DNA of 39,946 bases from an uncultured Saprospiraceae bacterium (lineage in GTDB: Bacteria > Bacteroidota > Bacteroidia > Chitinophagales > Saprospiraceae): positions 1 to 39,946 of the forward strand of contig CALIHL010000008.1 in assembly GCA_938022935.1 (NCBI GenBank), read 5' to 3'. The notes under the pieces were generated by a model that saw only the letters and a list, made by a program, of their open reading frames with translations, was not told where the DNA came from and did no database searches. Positions 26,550-34,638 of this stretch are shown piece by piece. A program made the position numbers and the translations under genes. Positions within the stretch are counted from its first letter, which is position 1. Every line of letters starts with the position of its first letter.

Positions 26550-28232
26550 TTAATTTTCTTCTTCAGATAGACCAACTCTAGCTGATTGGTCTATCACGGA
26601 AAGCTGTTGCATATCCAGCGTCTTTTCTTCTGTCCAGTTTGCCCTTAAGGCTGGTAAAGGTACATTGTAAACTTCTTCCGATTGTCTCTTTGCGAGGTAT
26701 TCTCCCGGATCCCATTTGCCATTAGGCACTATATCGACGATTATCTCAAGTTTATATTCTCCAGGTACAAGACGATCGAAGACTATGTTTTGTTGATCTT
26801 CTGCTGCATCACTACTATAAACAACTTGCGATATAGGCTTATCTCCCTTGAGCAAACTGATCACATAATCCAAGGTATCGCTGCTCGTAGGCGTCAGTAT
26901 ATACTTCCCAAAATCTTCGGGTTGCGCTATCCTAAGGACGCGCTCTATTGTATCATGTGACCCGCCAAAAAAGTCAGTTACAGCTCCGGGCAGAAGCGTC
27001 ATTTGTATTACTCTTTCTACTGGCCAATCACTCGATATTACTGCCTTCAGAGCAGGCAGTCGTGATCCATCTACATTTATATCAAGAGTATCCTGATCTA
27101 ATGTATCAACCATAATGATCTTGTCTATCGCGACCTCTCGGATTGGACGATCAAAACTTAGGTTAACTTCTTCATCTGGATGTAACCCGATCTTACTGTC
27201 AAAGTCAAATGCCTGCAGTGCTAACCCTTTGGGCAGCGTATCTACATTTCTGGTATTGATACGCATCGTAACTGTATCCAGTTCACCCTGTCTCGTTACT
27301 TCGTATCGGACCGATCGAGCTCCTCGCGGGTGGTACCACAGCGTCAGGTATGGATCTTCTCCATTATGGACGACTAACTGGTCGATACTATCTATCACTC
27401 TAATAGCAGAGCTATCTATGGATCCTTCAAAGTCGATCCTCGCGCGCCCTTGATTAATCACATCAAAACTCTTGTATCTCGGTTCGCTAACTTCACGAAA
27501 CAACTCAATATCAACCCCCGAAGTCAATGTATCGCTGATGATCAAAACAGAATCGCGAAAACCAATATCCTCTTGACCAGGGTCATATAGATAGTTAAGA
27601 TTTTCATCCTGCAGTACCATGATCTTAAAAGTATCAGATCTTAGATTATTGATCTTATAGTTGCCTTCTTTATCTGTTCTCGCAAAGTAGTATGGTCGTT
27701 CTTGATACACAATCGAATCTCGATCATCTGTGTACAATAGCACCAGTGCATCTTCGCTGGGCTTACCCGTTTTTGCATCTTGGACACTACCAGATATACT
27801 TAGCGAATCGATATAGTCACCTGTTGAGAACACATACGTATAGTTAAGCAACTCATTAGACTCAGTAAAGTCACGGATAGACTTTCCAAAGTTGATGACA
27901 TAGGTCACATCTTCTTTAAGTATCTCACTTTCGTTAAATGATATAAACACCTTCTTCAGTCGACTACCGATCTTTGGTGGAAACTCCAATGGTGGACTGA
28001 TCACGATCTGCTTTGCCGCATCACGTAAGTCTACAAACTCATCAAAGTATAAGTTGATATCCTGCTTTTCGAACTGTGTTTGATAATTAGCTATAGAAGC
28101 TTCTTCATCTATCTGAGGTGGCACTTCATCTTTTGGACCACCAGTCAGGGAAACTTGATTGGCACAAGCACCAAAGATTAGACTTACACCTATAAAGAGC
28201 AAGGTGAAATAAAGATGATGATGACGATTCAC
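26550..28232 (-). CDS. Ig-like domain lipoprotein (Big_5 type)
   Basis: The 560-residue protein has a signal peptide with lipobox FGAC (Cys23). The mature N-terminus, [20 protein letters not shown], is the mark of the Bacteroidetes Ig-like (Big_5) lipoprotein family. The first beta domain is about residues 40-140 ([18 protein letters not shown]), followed by a carboxypeptidase-regulatory-like beta domain ([20 protein letters not shown]) and further beta domains to the end. It is expected at the outer membrane. Its function is unknown; members occur in cell-surface or gliding contexts. It overlaps xerD by four bases and precedes lptB, so it is likely to be expressed with them. Confidence 0.85.
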   Translation of the reverse strand: MNRHHHLYFTLLFIGVSLIFGACANQVSLTGGPKDEVPPQIDEEASIANYQTQFEKQDINLYFDEFVDLRDAAKQIVISPPLEFPPKIGSRLKKVFISFNESEILKEDVTYVINFGKSIRDFTESNELLNYTYVFSTGDYIDSLSISGSVQDAKTGKPSEDALVLLYTDDRDSIVYQERPYYFARTDKEGNYKINNLRSDTFKIMVLQDENLNYLYDPGQEDIGFRDSVLIISDTLTSGVDIELFREVSEPRYKSFDVINQGRARIDFEGSIDSSAIRVIDSIDQLVVHNGEDPYLTLWYHPRGARSVRYEVTRQGELDTVTMRINTRNVDTLPKGLALQAFDFDSKIGLHPDEEVNLSFDRPIREVAIDKIIMVDTLDQDTLDINVDGSRLPALKAVISSDWPVERVIQMTLLPGAVTDFFGGSHDTIERVLRIAQPEDFGKYILTPTSSDTLDYVISLLKGDKPISQVVYSSDAAEDQQNIVFDRLVPGEYKLEIIVDIVPNGKWDPGEYLAKRQSEEVYNVPLPALRANWTEEKTLDMQQLSVIDQSARVGLSEEEN

Positions 28233-29137
28233 TTCTTATTGCGCGGATGAAAGTTAAGTATAGTGTCGCGAAGATACTGCGTATCGAGATGAGTGTATAT
28301 CTCTGTTGTAGTTATTGATTCATGGCCAAGCATATCTTGTACTGCTTTGAGGTCAGCACCTCCTTCTACAAGGTGCGTAGCAAATGAATGTCTGAAAGTG
28401 TGCGGACTCACCTTTTTGTCAATCCCAGCTTTAGCAATCACATCTTTGATGATCATAAATATCATCACTCGTGTGAGCTTCTTGCCTCGTCGATTAAGAA
28501 AGATATAATCTTCATGTCCAACTGCGATCTTAGGAAGCTTTGATCTATCATGCTGCACATAGTAGTCAATAAACTTTATAGCGGCATCTCCGATGGGTAT
28601 GATCCGCTCCTTGTCGTTCTTACCAATCACCCTGACTAAACCAATGTCTGGATAGTACTGGCTGAGTCGTAGATTGACAAGTTCTGATACTCTCAGTCCG
28701 CAAGCATAAAGCGTCTCAAGCATGGCTCTATTGCGATGACCTTGCGGATGACTCAAGTCAACAGCTTCTATCGCTTGAGTGATCTCATCTTGAGAGAGCA
28801 CATCAGGTATCTTTCTTTTTAATCGTGGCCCTTCTAACAGTTCCGAAGGATCATCCTTTACTAAGTCTTCGATGATCATATACTTATAGAACGCTCTGAT
28901 GCCACTGATGATGCGTGCTTGACTCTTAGCGCCCAAGCCCAACTCATTGATCCAGATGACGAAAGAAGAAAGATCATTGTATGTGATCTCTGTCGGCGAC
29001 GTGCTATTGCCTTGTTCTGAGGCCCATGACTCTAACTTGGAAAGATCATCCTCGTATGCATCTATGCTATTCTGAGACAACCCCTTTTCTAACTTGAGAT
29101 AGGCATTGAACCCTGACTTATAGATCTTCCAAGACAT
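28229..29137 (-). CDS. xerD: Tyrosine recombinase XerD-like
   Basis: The 302-residue protein has a SAM-like N-terminal core-binding domain (residues about 5-90) and a catalytic domain with the full tyrosine-recombinase set: Arg149 (CGLRVSEL), Lys173, His246 and Arg249 (HTFRH), His272 (LGHES) and the nucleophile Tyr281 (IYTHL). With XerC it would resolve chromosome dimers at dif; Bacteroidetes members of this length and pattern are usually called XerD. No att site, phage gene or cassette lies near, so a mobile-element integrase is unlikely. It heads the xerD-lipoprotein-lptB chain. The 70 bases before it show no clear promoter. Confidence 0.88.
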   Translation of the reverse strand: MSWKIYKSGFNAYLKLEKGLSQNSIDAYEDDLSKLESWASEQGNSTSPTEITYNDLSSFVIWINELGLGAKSQARIISGIRAFYKYMIIEDLVKDDPSELLEGPRLKRKIPDVLSQDEITQAIEAVDLSHPQGHRNRAMLETLYACGLRVSELVNLRLSQYYPDIGLVRVIGKNDKERIIPIGDAAIKFIDYYVQHDRSKLPKIAVGHEDYIFLNRRGKKLTRVMIFMIIKDVIAKAGIDKKVSPHTFRHSFATHLVEGGADLKAVQDMLGHESITTTEIYTHLDTQYLRDTILNFHPRNKK

Positions 29138-29207
29138 AAGAGTATAACAGACAAGTAAGTATTGGTATTATCTGGCTTGACTTATAATCGATTGCTTGTG
29201 CTCTCCC

Positions 29208-29720
29208 CTACTTCGTAGGTTTGTGATCATAACTCAAGATTCTGGCTACCATCCACCCTTGATCTGTCTTCTTCCAAAGATGTGTAAACTGACCCGACTC
29301 CGTGAATTCGTAAGCGCCATCCTTCTTTTGATAAAAGAGGTGTTTGCCTCTTTGCATGGCTCCATAATTACTAATCGGAAATATCTCGACTGACGATTTT
29401 ATAATTTCTCGCCTTGCTTTATTATTAGTGCCATTGGCTTGCGCCTCACATCCCTGTATAAAGGATGTAATCATGTCTTCAGATGAAGTCGCAGTGACGC
29501 CCCACTTATCATGATAGAACTCTACATCATCGGCAACCATACTCTTGACTGTCTCAACATCACAATTGTCAAATATGGCTTCAAATAGAATGCTGTCAGC
29601 ATCATTGATCTCCTTAATCAAAGATGGAGATGCTGGATCTATAAAGCCAGTCTGCGCAACTGCATCGTGGCAATAAGCGAAAAAATAGAAAACCGCTATG
29701 ATTACAAATATTCTGTTCAT
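29208..29720 (-). CDS. Secreted NTF2-like (DUF4440) protein
   Basis: The 170-residue protein has a signal peptide (ending DAVAQTG) and one NTF2-like domain. FEAIFDNCDVETVKSMVADD and VEFYHDKWGVTATSSEDMI match the DUF4440/SnoaL-like fold, and the C-terminal strand pair FTHLWKKTDQGWMVARILS is typical. Such domains bind small ligands or act as isomerases; neither can be assigned. The start lies one base after the stop of the PspC C-terminal half, so it belongs to the padR-pspC operon. A 5-bp hairpin (CCTAC/GTAGG) covers the stop codon without a T-tract. Confidence 0.8.
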   Translation of the reverse strand: MNRIFVIIAVFYFFAYCHDAVAQTGFIDPASPSLIKEINDADSILFEAIFDNCDVETVKSMVADDVEFYHDKWGVTATSSEDMITSFIQGCEAQANGTNNKARREIIKSSVEIFPISNYGAMQRGKHLFYQKKDGAYEFTESGQFTHLWKKTDQGWMVARILSYDHKPTK

Positions 29721-29721
29721 G

Positions 29722-30624
29722 TTATCCTTCTTTTACTAATTCTAATCCTTGATCTGTCATCTTCCATATCTCAGAAGTTATATCTCCGTCGCCATGACGA
29801 AAGCTTCTATCTCTGAAGATTTTTGATCTTCTGTTCAGCGCCAGCTGTGTGCCTTGAGGGACAGATATTTGATATCTATAGCTTTGGCTACGCCATTTGT
29901 CTCTATTGGAGATAGTATAGTAATCGTCGAGCGAAAGCTGATTGTCTTTAAGGGAGACATTATGTGATGGATAGTAAGTGTTTCTCTTGGCAGCACGATC
30001 GTTCATACCACGACTGTATGTTGTTCTAACCACTCTTACCTTATCATCTTCTGAAGGTATAAAGTCAACTTTTATATCATCATAATTGTAAAATCGCCCA
30101 TCAGTAAAGAAGGCTCCTCCAAATTGTATTTTCATTTTACTGAAGTACTGTGGGCTTGCTAATTCTATATTGAGTGGTTGATCTGGATCAGCGTGTACCT
30201 CCGAGATAGTCTCGGTCACAGAGGACTCGTACAAGAAGTTACGAGCTGTAAAAGCTGCCGTTAAAGCGAAAATCATAAAGGATACAATCCACACGCTTGC
30301 GATAGCATACCTGAACTTTGGATTTCTCTTGTATCTCCAGATGTAACTGACTCCTAAGCGAATCAAAACGATCAAAGGGATAATTAGAAAAGCAGTTATA
30401 CCTGCATAAAATCCTATGTAACCACTGACCGCTGGATCAGGAGTTATCATTGTTATATAGGGCAAACCGAAGTGCCCAGAGATTAATAGCGCTGTAAAGA
30501 AAATAGCGATAGCCCCAATCGCTATCAGGGCTATCACTTTAACAAATCTACTAACTATATATACTACAAAACTGACTGTTGATGCAATGAAACCTCCGAA
30601 GCTTTTTAAAACTTTGGAGACCAT
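29722..30624 (-). CDS. C-terminal half of a PspC-type protein, in a different frame
   Basis: The 300-residue open frame starts at ATG 30624. It encodes about three membrane helices (about 31-50, 68-88 and 107-126) and a C-terminal beta-rich domain (EVHADPDQPLNIELASPQYF onward). In Bacteroidetes PspC proteins this material normally follows the PspC domain in one chain. Reading upstream from the ATG without a stop, codons AGT ATA AAG CCC lead back to the A10 run at the end of the PspC frame, so the two are one gene divided by a -1 frame change. No Shine-Dalgarno precedes the ATG. Separate translation is possible but less likely than fusion. Confidence 0.8.
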   Translation of the reverse strand: MVSKVLKSFGGFIASTVSFVVYIVSRFVKVIALIAIGAIAIFFTALLISGHFGLPYITMITPDPAVSGYIGFYAGITAFLIIPLIVLIRLGVSYIWRYKRNPKFRYAIASVWIVSFMIFALTAAFTARNFLYESSVTETISEVHADPDQPLNIELASPQYFSKMKIQFGGAFFTDGRFYNYDDIKVDFIPSEDDKVRVVRTTYSRGMNDRAAKRNTYYPSHNVSLKDNQLSLDDYYTISNRDKWRSQSYRYQISVPQGTQLALNRRSKIFRDRSFRHGDGDITSEIWKMTDQGLELVKEG

Positions 30625-30636
30625 TGATTTTGCATT

Positions 30637-30669
30637 AGCCCCGACTTCGGGCTTTATACTTTTTTTTTT
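30637..30669 (-). other. Possible frameshift or slippage site: A10 run followed by a hairpin
   Basis: On the mRNA strand, ten A (30669 to 30660) end the PspC frame as TCA AAA AAA AAA GTA TAA. A heptamer A AAA AAA is in register for -1 slippage. Six bases later a hairpin AGCCC/GGGCT (30653-30649 with 30641-30637, seven-base loop) follows. The -1 frame runs open through the linker into the downstream gene. One extra A, by polymerase slippage or in the true genome, would also join them. Confidence 0.55.
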
Positions 30670-31304
30670 GAGTTGAACTCTTTAGTCATCTCACTGATGG
30701 TGTTGGTGAGATTATTAATCTCTTCTTCTACCTTTCGAGCGATGTTGGTGACATCTATCTTCTCACCTTTCATCGATAGCTTATCGCCGGATGACTTGGC
30801 TTCTGGTATCGCGATCCAAAGAACGAAATAGAGCATGATACCAACACCAGTGAAAAATGTAAAGACAAATAATATCCTTAACCACACCGGCTCGTTGATA
30901 CCGAAGTATGCTGATAAGCCAGAACAAACTCCTCCAATCACTTTTTCATCTGGGTCTCTAAACAAGCGCTTGCCTGTGGTATATGTTTTGGACTCGCCTT
31001 TAGCGTGACTCTTCTGTCCATTGTCTTTTATATGGTCCTCTTCTGTAGCGCCAAACTCTTCTGGCGTACCCATCACTTTTATAACTTTATCCACCTCTCT
31101 ACGCCCAACTATTGGTTGGCCTTTCAACTCTTCGTTAAAAAGTTCTGCTATTCTAATTTCTATATCTGCTATGATATCCTCACATCCCTCAGAGTTAGCA
31201 AAGTGCCTCTTTATCGTACTGAGGTACTTGTCCAACGTATGATAGGCGTCGTCATCTATCGTAAATGGATATCCGCCAAGGTTGATGTTAAATATTTTGT
31301 TCAT
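30654..31304 (-). CDS. pspC: PspC domain protein, N-terminal half
   Basis: The 216-residue frame begins MNKIFNINLGGYPFTIDDDA, the usual start of Bacteroidetes PspC proteins, with a helical N-terminal region to about residue 95. Next comes the PspC domain (LFRDPDEKVIGGVCSGLSAY, then a membrane helix ending VLWIAIPEAKSS). The tail is a coiled region (RKVEEEINNLTNTISEM) that normally continues into more membrane helices. Here it ends after SKKKV, at the A10 run. PspC proteins help sense or answer envelope stress. PadR lies 37 bases upstream on the same strand and probably controls it. Confidence 0.88.
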   Translation of the reverse strand: MNKIFNINLGGYPFTIDDDAYHTLDKYLSTIKRHFANSEGCEDIIADIEIRIAELFNEELKGQPIVGRREVDKVIKVMGTPEEFGATEEDHIKDNGQKSHAKGESKTYTTGKRLFRDPDEKVIGGVCSGLSAYFGINEPVWLRILFVFTFFTGVGIMLYFVLWIAIPEAKSSGDKLSMKGEKIDVTNIARKVEEEINNLTNTISEMTKEFNSKKKV

Positions 31305-31341
31305 GACAAGTTATTTAAAGAGTTAAGTCTTTCGACTAACG

Positions 31342-31728
31342 CTACTTTACAGTTTTAGTAGTAGATTTTTTTGATGTTGTTTTCGTAGTTCTTGATGCCT
31401 TGGGCTTTACCATCGTTTTGGTTACTGCCATATTAAGATCATTCCAAGTATCACGAAGTCCTTCTAAAAACGACTGCCCTTCTTTTGTGAGCTGATAGTA
31501 TTTACGAGGGGGACCCGAAGTGGACTCTTTCCACTCATAACTCAATAAGTCAGCGTTCTTAAGCCGTGATAGCAGTGGATACATCGTACCCTCTACAACG
31601 ATCAGCTTTGCTTCCTTCAGCTTATTTAAGATATCTGAAGGATAAGCCTCTTTTTGAGATATAATAGAAAGCACGCATAGCTCTAAGATCCCTTTTCTCA
31701 TTTGTGCTTTAGTGTTCTCGATCGTCAT
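31342..31728 (-). CDS. PadR-family transcriptional regulator
   Basis: The 128-residue protein is a winged-helix repressor of the PadR family: RKGILELCVLSIISQKEAYP for the first helices, VVEGTMYPLLSRLKNADLL for the recognition helix, and GPPRKYYQLTKEGQSFL for the wing. A Lys/Thr-rich tail follows (KASRTTKTTSKKSTTKTVK). I use ATG at 31728, preceded by AAAGAGATCATT. A longer frame to 31779 would begin inside the -33 element of the matching promoter, so it is not used. PadR genes commonly precede PspC genes in Bacteroidetes, and self-repression is likely. Confidence 0.92.
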   Translation of the reverse strand: MTIENTKAQMRKGILELCVLSIISQKEAYPSDILNKLKEAKLIVVEGTMYPLLSRLKNADLLSYEWKESTSGPPRKYYQLTKEGQSFLEGLRDTWNDLNMAVTKTMVKPKASRTTKTTSKKSTTKTVK

Positions 31729-31748
31729 AATGATCTCTTTGTATATCA

Positions 31749-31779
31749 CAAATGTATATAAACTTATAGTACCTTGCAA
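31749..31779 (-). promoter_or_regulatory. Bacteroidetes-type promoter of the padR-pspC operon
   Basis: On the minus strand TTG (31777-31779) is followed after 20 bases by TACATTTG (31756-31749), matching TTTG/TTG-N19-20-TAnnTTTG. The transcript would start near 31742 with a leader of about 15 bases before the padR ATG at 31728. Confidence 0.7.
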
Positions 31780-31811
31780 TACAAAGTAGCTTATATATAC
31801 ATGGTACTATA
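31765..31811. promoter_or_regulatory. Inverted repeat flanking the padR -33 element
   Basis: TATAGTACC at 31765-31773 and its exact reverse complement GGTACTATA at 31803-31811 lie on either side of the -33 element (29-base spacer). The position suits a PadR operator, but the arms do not match the PadR ATGT/ACAT consensus well. Confidence 0.4.
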
Positions 31812-31878
31812 TGAAAACAAGTCTCACATCGACAAACGGATCGATAATCACTACAACAAGATTATATCAGCTGACTAA

Positions 31879-32466
31879 TTAAGACAAGACCGCTTTATGC
31901 AAATGATATGTACACTTCTCAATAGAAGAAATGTCATCATGCAGGACCACTATATCCTCAGAATGAGCACTATCTATTCGTTGGCTCAAGACTTCCTGAC
32001 TCACGCTTTCATCAAAGTCCCCGGGCATCAAAGACCACATCATAATCTGCGACATTGAGGAGATCTCTCGGTACTGACGTATGGTCATCCTGCCATATGG
32101 TGGTCTAAAGTATGATGCATCAGTTATCGCTAAGCCAAGACGAACATCATCTATATATTTGTCATAGTTCGTCTTCCAGCCATTGAGGTGCCGATATCCA
32201 TGACTCCCTATCATATGACCAGCAGATCGGATGGCGTCCACTAACTGAGGGTGTTTTTCACATTTCGCGCCAAGCAGAAAGAAGATAGCTTTAGAATCCA
32301 TCTGATCGAGCAACTCTAACCATCCAGGTGTACTCTCAGGATCAGGACCATCATCGATCGTCCATACAGGACCATCATGCGTGAATTCAAGATCAGACTG
32401 AGACCATATCCCAGACGGATAGATCATTCTGGCCCACTTGGGAACTCTTATGAAATAACTACGCAT
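31879..32466 (-). CDS. Polysaccharide deacetylase-like (NodB homology) protein
   Basis: The 195-residue protein carries the NodB motifs: TIDDGPD (residues 36-42, with catalytic and metal Asp), SHGYRHL (His89 and His93, metal ligands), RPPYG (121-125) and VVLHDD (from about 173). It is short and has no signal peptide or membrane helix I can see, so it may be cytoplasmic or leave by another route. Family members remove acetyl groups from peptidoglycan, chitin or other N-acetyl sugars; the substrate here is unknown. It is divergent from gltX, with 128 bases between the starts, and lies 100 bases past the padR promoter. Confidence 0.85.
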   Translation of the reverse strand: MRSYFIRVPKWARMIYPSGIWSQSDLEFTHDGPVWTIDDGPDPESTPGWLELLDQMDSKAIFFLLGAKCEKHPQLVDAIRSAGHMIGSHGYRHLNGWKTNYDKYIDDVRLGLAITDASYFRPPYGRMTIRQYREISSMSQIMMWSLMPGDFDESVSQEVLSQRIDSAHSEDIVVLHDDISSIEKCTYHLHKAVLS

Positions 32467-32490
32467 TATAACTAAGGTACGCTTAATGAT

Positions 32491-32517
32491 AGAAGTGAAT
32501 GAGAAACTATCACTTCT
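32491..32517. repeat. Inverted repeat between the deacetylase gene and gltX
   Basis: AGAAGTGA at 32491-32498 and TCACTTCT at 32510-32517 are exact reverse complements with an 11-base loop. No plus-strand gene ends just before it, so an operator is more likely than a terminator. Confidence 0.35.
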
Positions 32518-32567
32518 TTAATAGACAATAAAATCACAATAAGAGATACACATAGTTATGACAATCC

Positions 32568-32575
32568 TACCTTTG
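32568..32575 (+). promoter_or_regulatory. Bacteroidetes -7 box upstream of gltX
   Basis: TACCTTTG matches TAnnTTTG and lies 19 bases before the gltX ATG. No TTG sits at the -33 distance, so the match is to half the promoter only. The leader would be very short. Confidence 0.5.
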
Positions 32576-32594
32576 CCACTTAACAACAATCTCC

Positions 32595-34133
32595 ATGTCA
32601 AAAGATAGTAGCGTAAGAGTAAGATTTGCCCCGAGTCCAACTGGACCACTTCATATAGGTGGCGTCAGAACAGCACTATATAATTATCTATTTGCTAAGA
32701 AGCACGGTGGCACATTTATACTAAGGATAGAGGACACAGATCAGACAAGATATGTCCCAGGTGCCGAAGAGTATATCATACAATCGCTACAGTGGCTTGG
32801 ACTCACCCCTGAAGAAAGTGTCAATCATGGTGGAGACTTTGGTCCATATAGACAATCAGAGCGAAAAGACATATATAGGAAGCACGTGGATCAGTTGATA
32901 GCATCTGGTCACGCATACTACGCATTTGATACGCCGGAAGAGTTAGAATCAATGAGGGCTCGAGAGCAAGCTGCTGGAGTGCATACTCCCAAGTATGATC
33001 AATCTGTAAGGCTTAAGATGCGCAATGGCCTCACCTTATCTCAAGAAGAAGTGGCTACATTGATTGCTAAAGGAGATAATGTCACCGTGCGGATGAAAGT
33101 CCCAGTTGATGAGACGGTAACTTTTAGTGATAAAATCAGAGAGAAAGTATCGTTCAGTAGTAATGAGCTTGATGATAAAGTCATCTTGAAAGCAGATGGC
33201 CTACCTACGTATCATCTTGCTAACATAGTCGACGATAGGTCGATGAAGATATCACATGTGATCAGAGGAGAAGAGTGGTTATCAAGTACTGCACATCATG
33301 TGCTTTTGTATAGATCATTTGGATGGGAGGACGAGATGCCAGTATTCGCGCATCTACCCTTGATCCTCAAGCCATCTGGCAAGGGAAAGTTGAGCAAAAG
33401 AGATGGAGCAAAGTTTGGATTTCCAGTATTTCCTCTGGAATGGTTTGACGAGAAAGAGCAGGAGACATTTGCAGGATTTAGAGAAGAAGGTTTTTTGCCT
33501 GAGGCATTGATCAATTTTTTATCACTCCTTGGATGGAATCCAGGTAACGATGAAGAGACTTTTTCAATTGATGACTTATGTCAAATATTCAGCTTAGACC
33601 AAATCAACAAATCAGGAGCACAGTTTAATTATGATAAAGCCAAGTGGTTTAATCAGCAGTACATCAACAGCACCGAGACCTCTACTCTCTATGCAGCTCT
33701 AAAGGATTCTTTTGATAATTCTATAGACCAGAACTATTTAGAAAAAGTGATTGAGCAGTTAAAACCAAGAGTTACTTTCTTGGGTGACTTTAAAAAGCAG
33801 TCTGCCTTTTTCTTTGACAAACCAACAGACGTAGACGAGAAAGGACTTAGAAAAAAGTTCAAATTAGAAAACGAAGGACACTTCACCGCTTTGGCGTCTT
33901 TAATTAATGACAGTCCGAATGATAGTGAGTCTATACAAACGGCAGTCAAAGGATATATCGCTGACAATGAACTAAGCTTTGGAGCCATCTTCGCACCACT
34001 TAGAATATTTATCGCGGGCACGATGGCAGGTCCTGACTTATTTGAGATGATCAGCCTCATTGGCAATAAAGAATGTAGCCAGCGCATCCTCGATGGCATC
34101 CCTCTTGCTAAACAATTGAAAAACAATGGCTAA
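32595..34133 (+). CDS. gltX: Glutamyl-tRNA synthetase
   Basis: This is a class I aminoacyl-tRNA synthetase charging tRNA-Glu, 512 residues. The HIGH-type motif is HIGG (20-23) within FAPSPTGPLHIGGVRTALYN, and the KMSKS-type motif is KLSKR (265-269). FILRIEDTDQTRYV and the block NFLSLLGWNPGNDEE belong to the GluRS family. No Gln-specific changes are visible; whether it discriminates against tRNA-Gln cannot be told here. The stop overlaps the next small gene by eight bases. Confidence 0.95.
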   Translation: MSKDSSVRVRFAPSPTGPLHIGGVRTALYNYLFAKKHGGTFILRIEDTDQTRYVPGAEEYIIQSLQWLGLTPEESVNHGGDFGPYRQSERKDIYRKHVDQLIASGHAYYAFDTPEELESMRAREQAAGVHTPKYDQSVRLKMRNGLTLSQEEVATLIAKGDNVTVRMKVPVDETVTFSDKIREKVSFSSNELDDKVILKADGLPTYHLANIVDDRSMKISHVIRGEEWLSSTAHHVLLYRSFGWEDEMPVFAHLPLILKPSGKGKLSKRDGAKFGFPVFPLEWFDEKEQETFAGFREEGFLPEALINFLSLLGWNPGNDEETFSIDDLCQIFSLDQINKSGAQFNYDKAKWFNQQYINSTETSTLYAALKDSFDNSIDQNYLEKVIEQLKPRVTFLGDFKKQSAFFFDKPTDVDEKGLRKKFKLENEGHFTALASLINDSPNDSESIQTAVKGYIADNELSFGAIFAPLRIFIAGTMAGPDLFEMISLIGNKECSQRILDGIPLAKQLKNNG

Positions 34134-34308
34134 AAAAAAGACTCCAAAGAAAGAAGCAGAAGTCCACGAAGACTTAAAAGGCTTTGAGATAAGCGTTGAT
34201 CCATTTGGCAATATCCAGACTAATATGGACATCGATAGAATCAAGAAGTTCTTAGATGAGAATATGGATGATAAGAAAGTGAATCCTTCTGAGAGTGAAG
34301 AGGAGTAA
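34126..34308 (+). CDS. Small charged protein downstream of gltX
   Basis: The 60-residue protein begins MAKKKTPKKEAEVHEDLKG, with a Lys-rich head, a central block FEISVDPFGNIQTNMDIDRI and a Glu-rich end (SESEEE). I know no function. It overlaps gltX by eight bases, which suggests coupled translation. The strong charge split (basic start, acidic end) and the structured middle argue for a real gene. Confidence 0.7.
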   Translation: MAKKKTPKKEAEVHEDLKGFEISVDPFGNIQTNMDIDRIKKFLDENMDDKKVNPSESEEE

Positions 34309-34346
34309 GAAGGTTTTGGTTTTCATGAATTATACTACATTCGCAG

Positions 34347-34385
34347 AATCAATATAGACGCAAAAAGTGCGATACTATATTGATT
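34347..34385. repeat. Strong inverted repeat upstream of tRNA-Val
   Basis: AATCAATATAG at 34347-34357 and CTATATTGATT at 34375-34385 are exact reverse complements (11 pairs). Inside, CGCA at 34359-34362 pairs with TGCG at 34368-34371 around AAAAG. No T-run follows, so it is a poor terminator; operator, RNA processing signal or transcript-end stem are options. Confidence 0.55.
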
Positions 34386-34396
34386 ATAACTCAAAA

Positions 34397-34411
34397 TGAG
34401 GGTATAACTCA
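34397..34411 (+). repeat. Partial copy of the tRNA-Val 5' end
   Basis: TGAGGGTATAACTCA at 34397-34411 repeats the bases at 34435-34449, which include the first 14 bases of tRNA-Val, with one mismatch (A for G). It stops before the D loop and cannot fold as a tRNA. Confidence 0.55.
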
Positions 34412-34435
34412 CTATACTCTATGTTTTTTTGATTT

Positions 34436-34510
34436 GAGGGTATAGCTCAGTTGGTTTAGAGCGCTGCCTTGACAGGGCAGAGGTCCACAGTTCGAGTCTG
34501 TGTATCCTCA
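34436..34510 (+). tRNA. tRNA-Val (GAC)
   Basis: The 75 bases fold as a tRNA. Acceptor GAGGGTA pairs with TATCCTC (one G-T), the anticodon stem CTGCC/GGCAG holds the loop TTGACAG with anticodon GAC, and the T arm contains GTTCGAGTC. CCA is not encoded. It is followed after 30 bases by tRNA-Pro on the same strand. Confidence 0.95.
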
Positions 34511-34540
34511 CTTTCACTACCTTATAATTTTTTTGTTCTT

Positions 34541-34614
34541 CGGGATGTAGCTTAGCCCGGTAAAGCGCTGGTCTGGGGGACCAGAGATCGAAGGTTCAAA
34601 TCCTTTCATCCCGA
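34541..34614 (+). tRNA. tRNA-Pro (GGG)
   Basis: The 74 bases fold as a tRNA. Acceptor CGGGATG pairs with CATCCCG, and the anticodon stem CTGGT/ACCAG holds the loop CTGGGGG with anticodon GGG. The T arm has GGTTCAAATCC. CCA is not encoded. A T-rich stretch parts it from tRNA-Val. Confidence 0.95.
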
Positions 34615-34638
34615 CACTTCTATTGATATATTAGCAAT

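Noticed and set aside
28229-29137. Integrase of a mobile element
   Set aside because: No att repeats, phage or conjugation genes lie nearby, and length and gene order fit a housekeeping XerD.
30637-30669. Plus-strand terminator reading of the hairpin followed by T10
   Set aside because: No plus-strand gene lies upstream, and the hairpin and T10 are parted by six bases; the minus-strand frameshift reading explains the layout better.
33734-34126. 130-codon open frame on the minus strand inside gltX
   Set aside because: Antisense to the conserved C-terminal part of glutamyl-tRNA synthetase, no start signal or motif.
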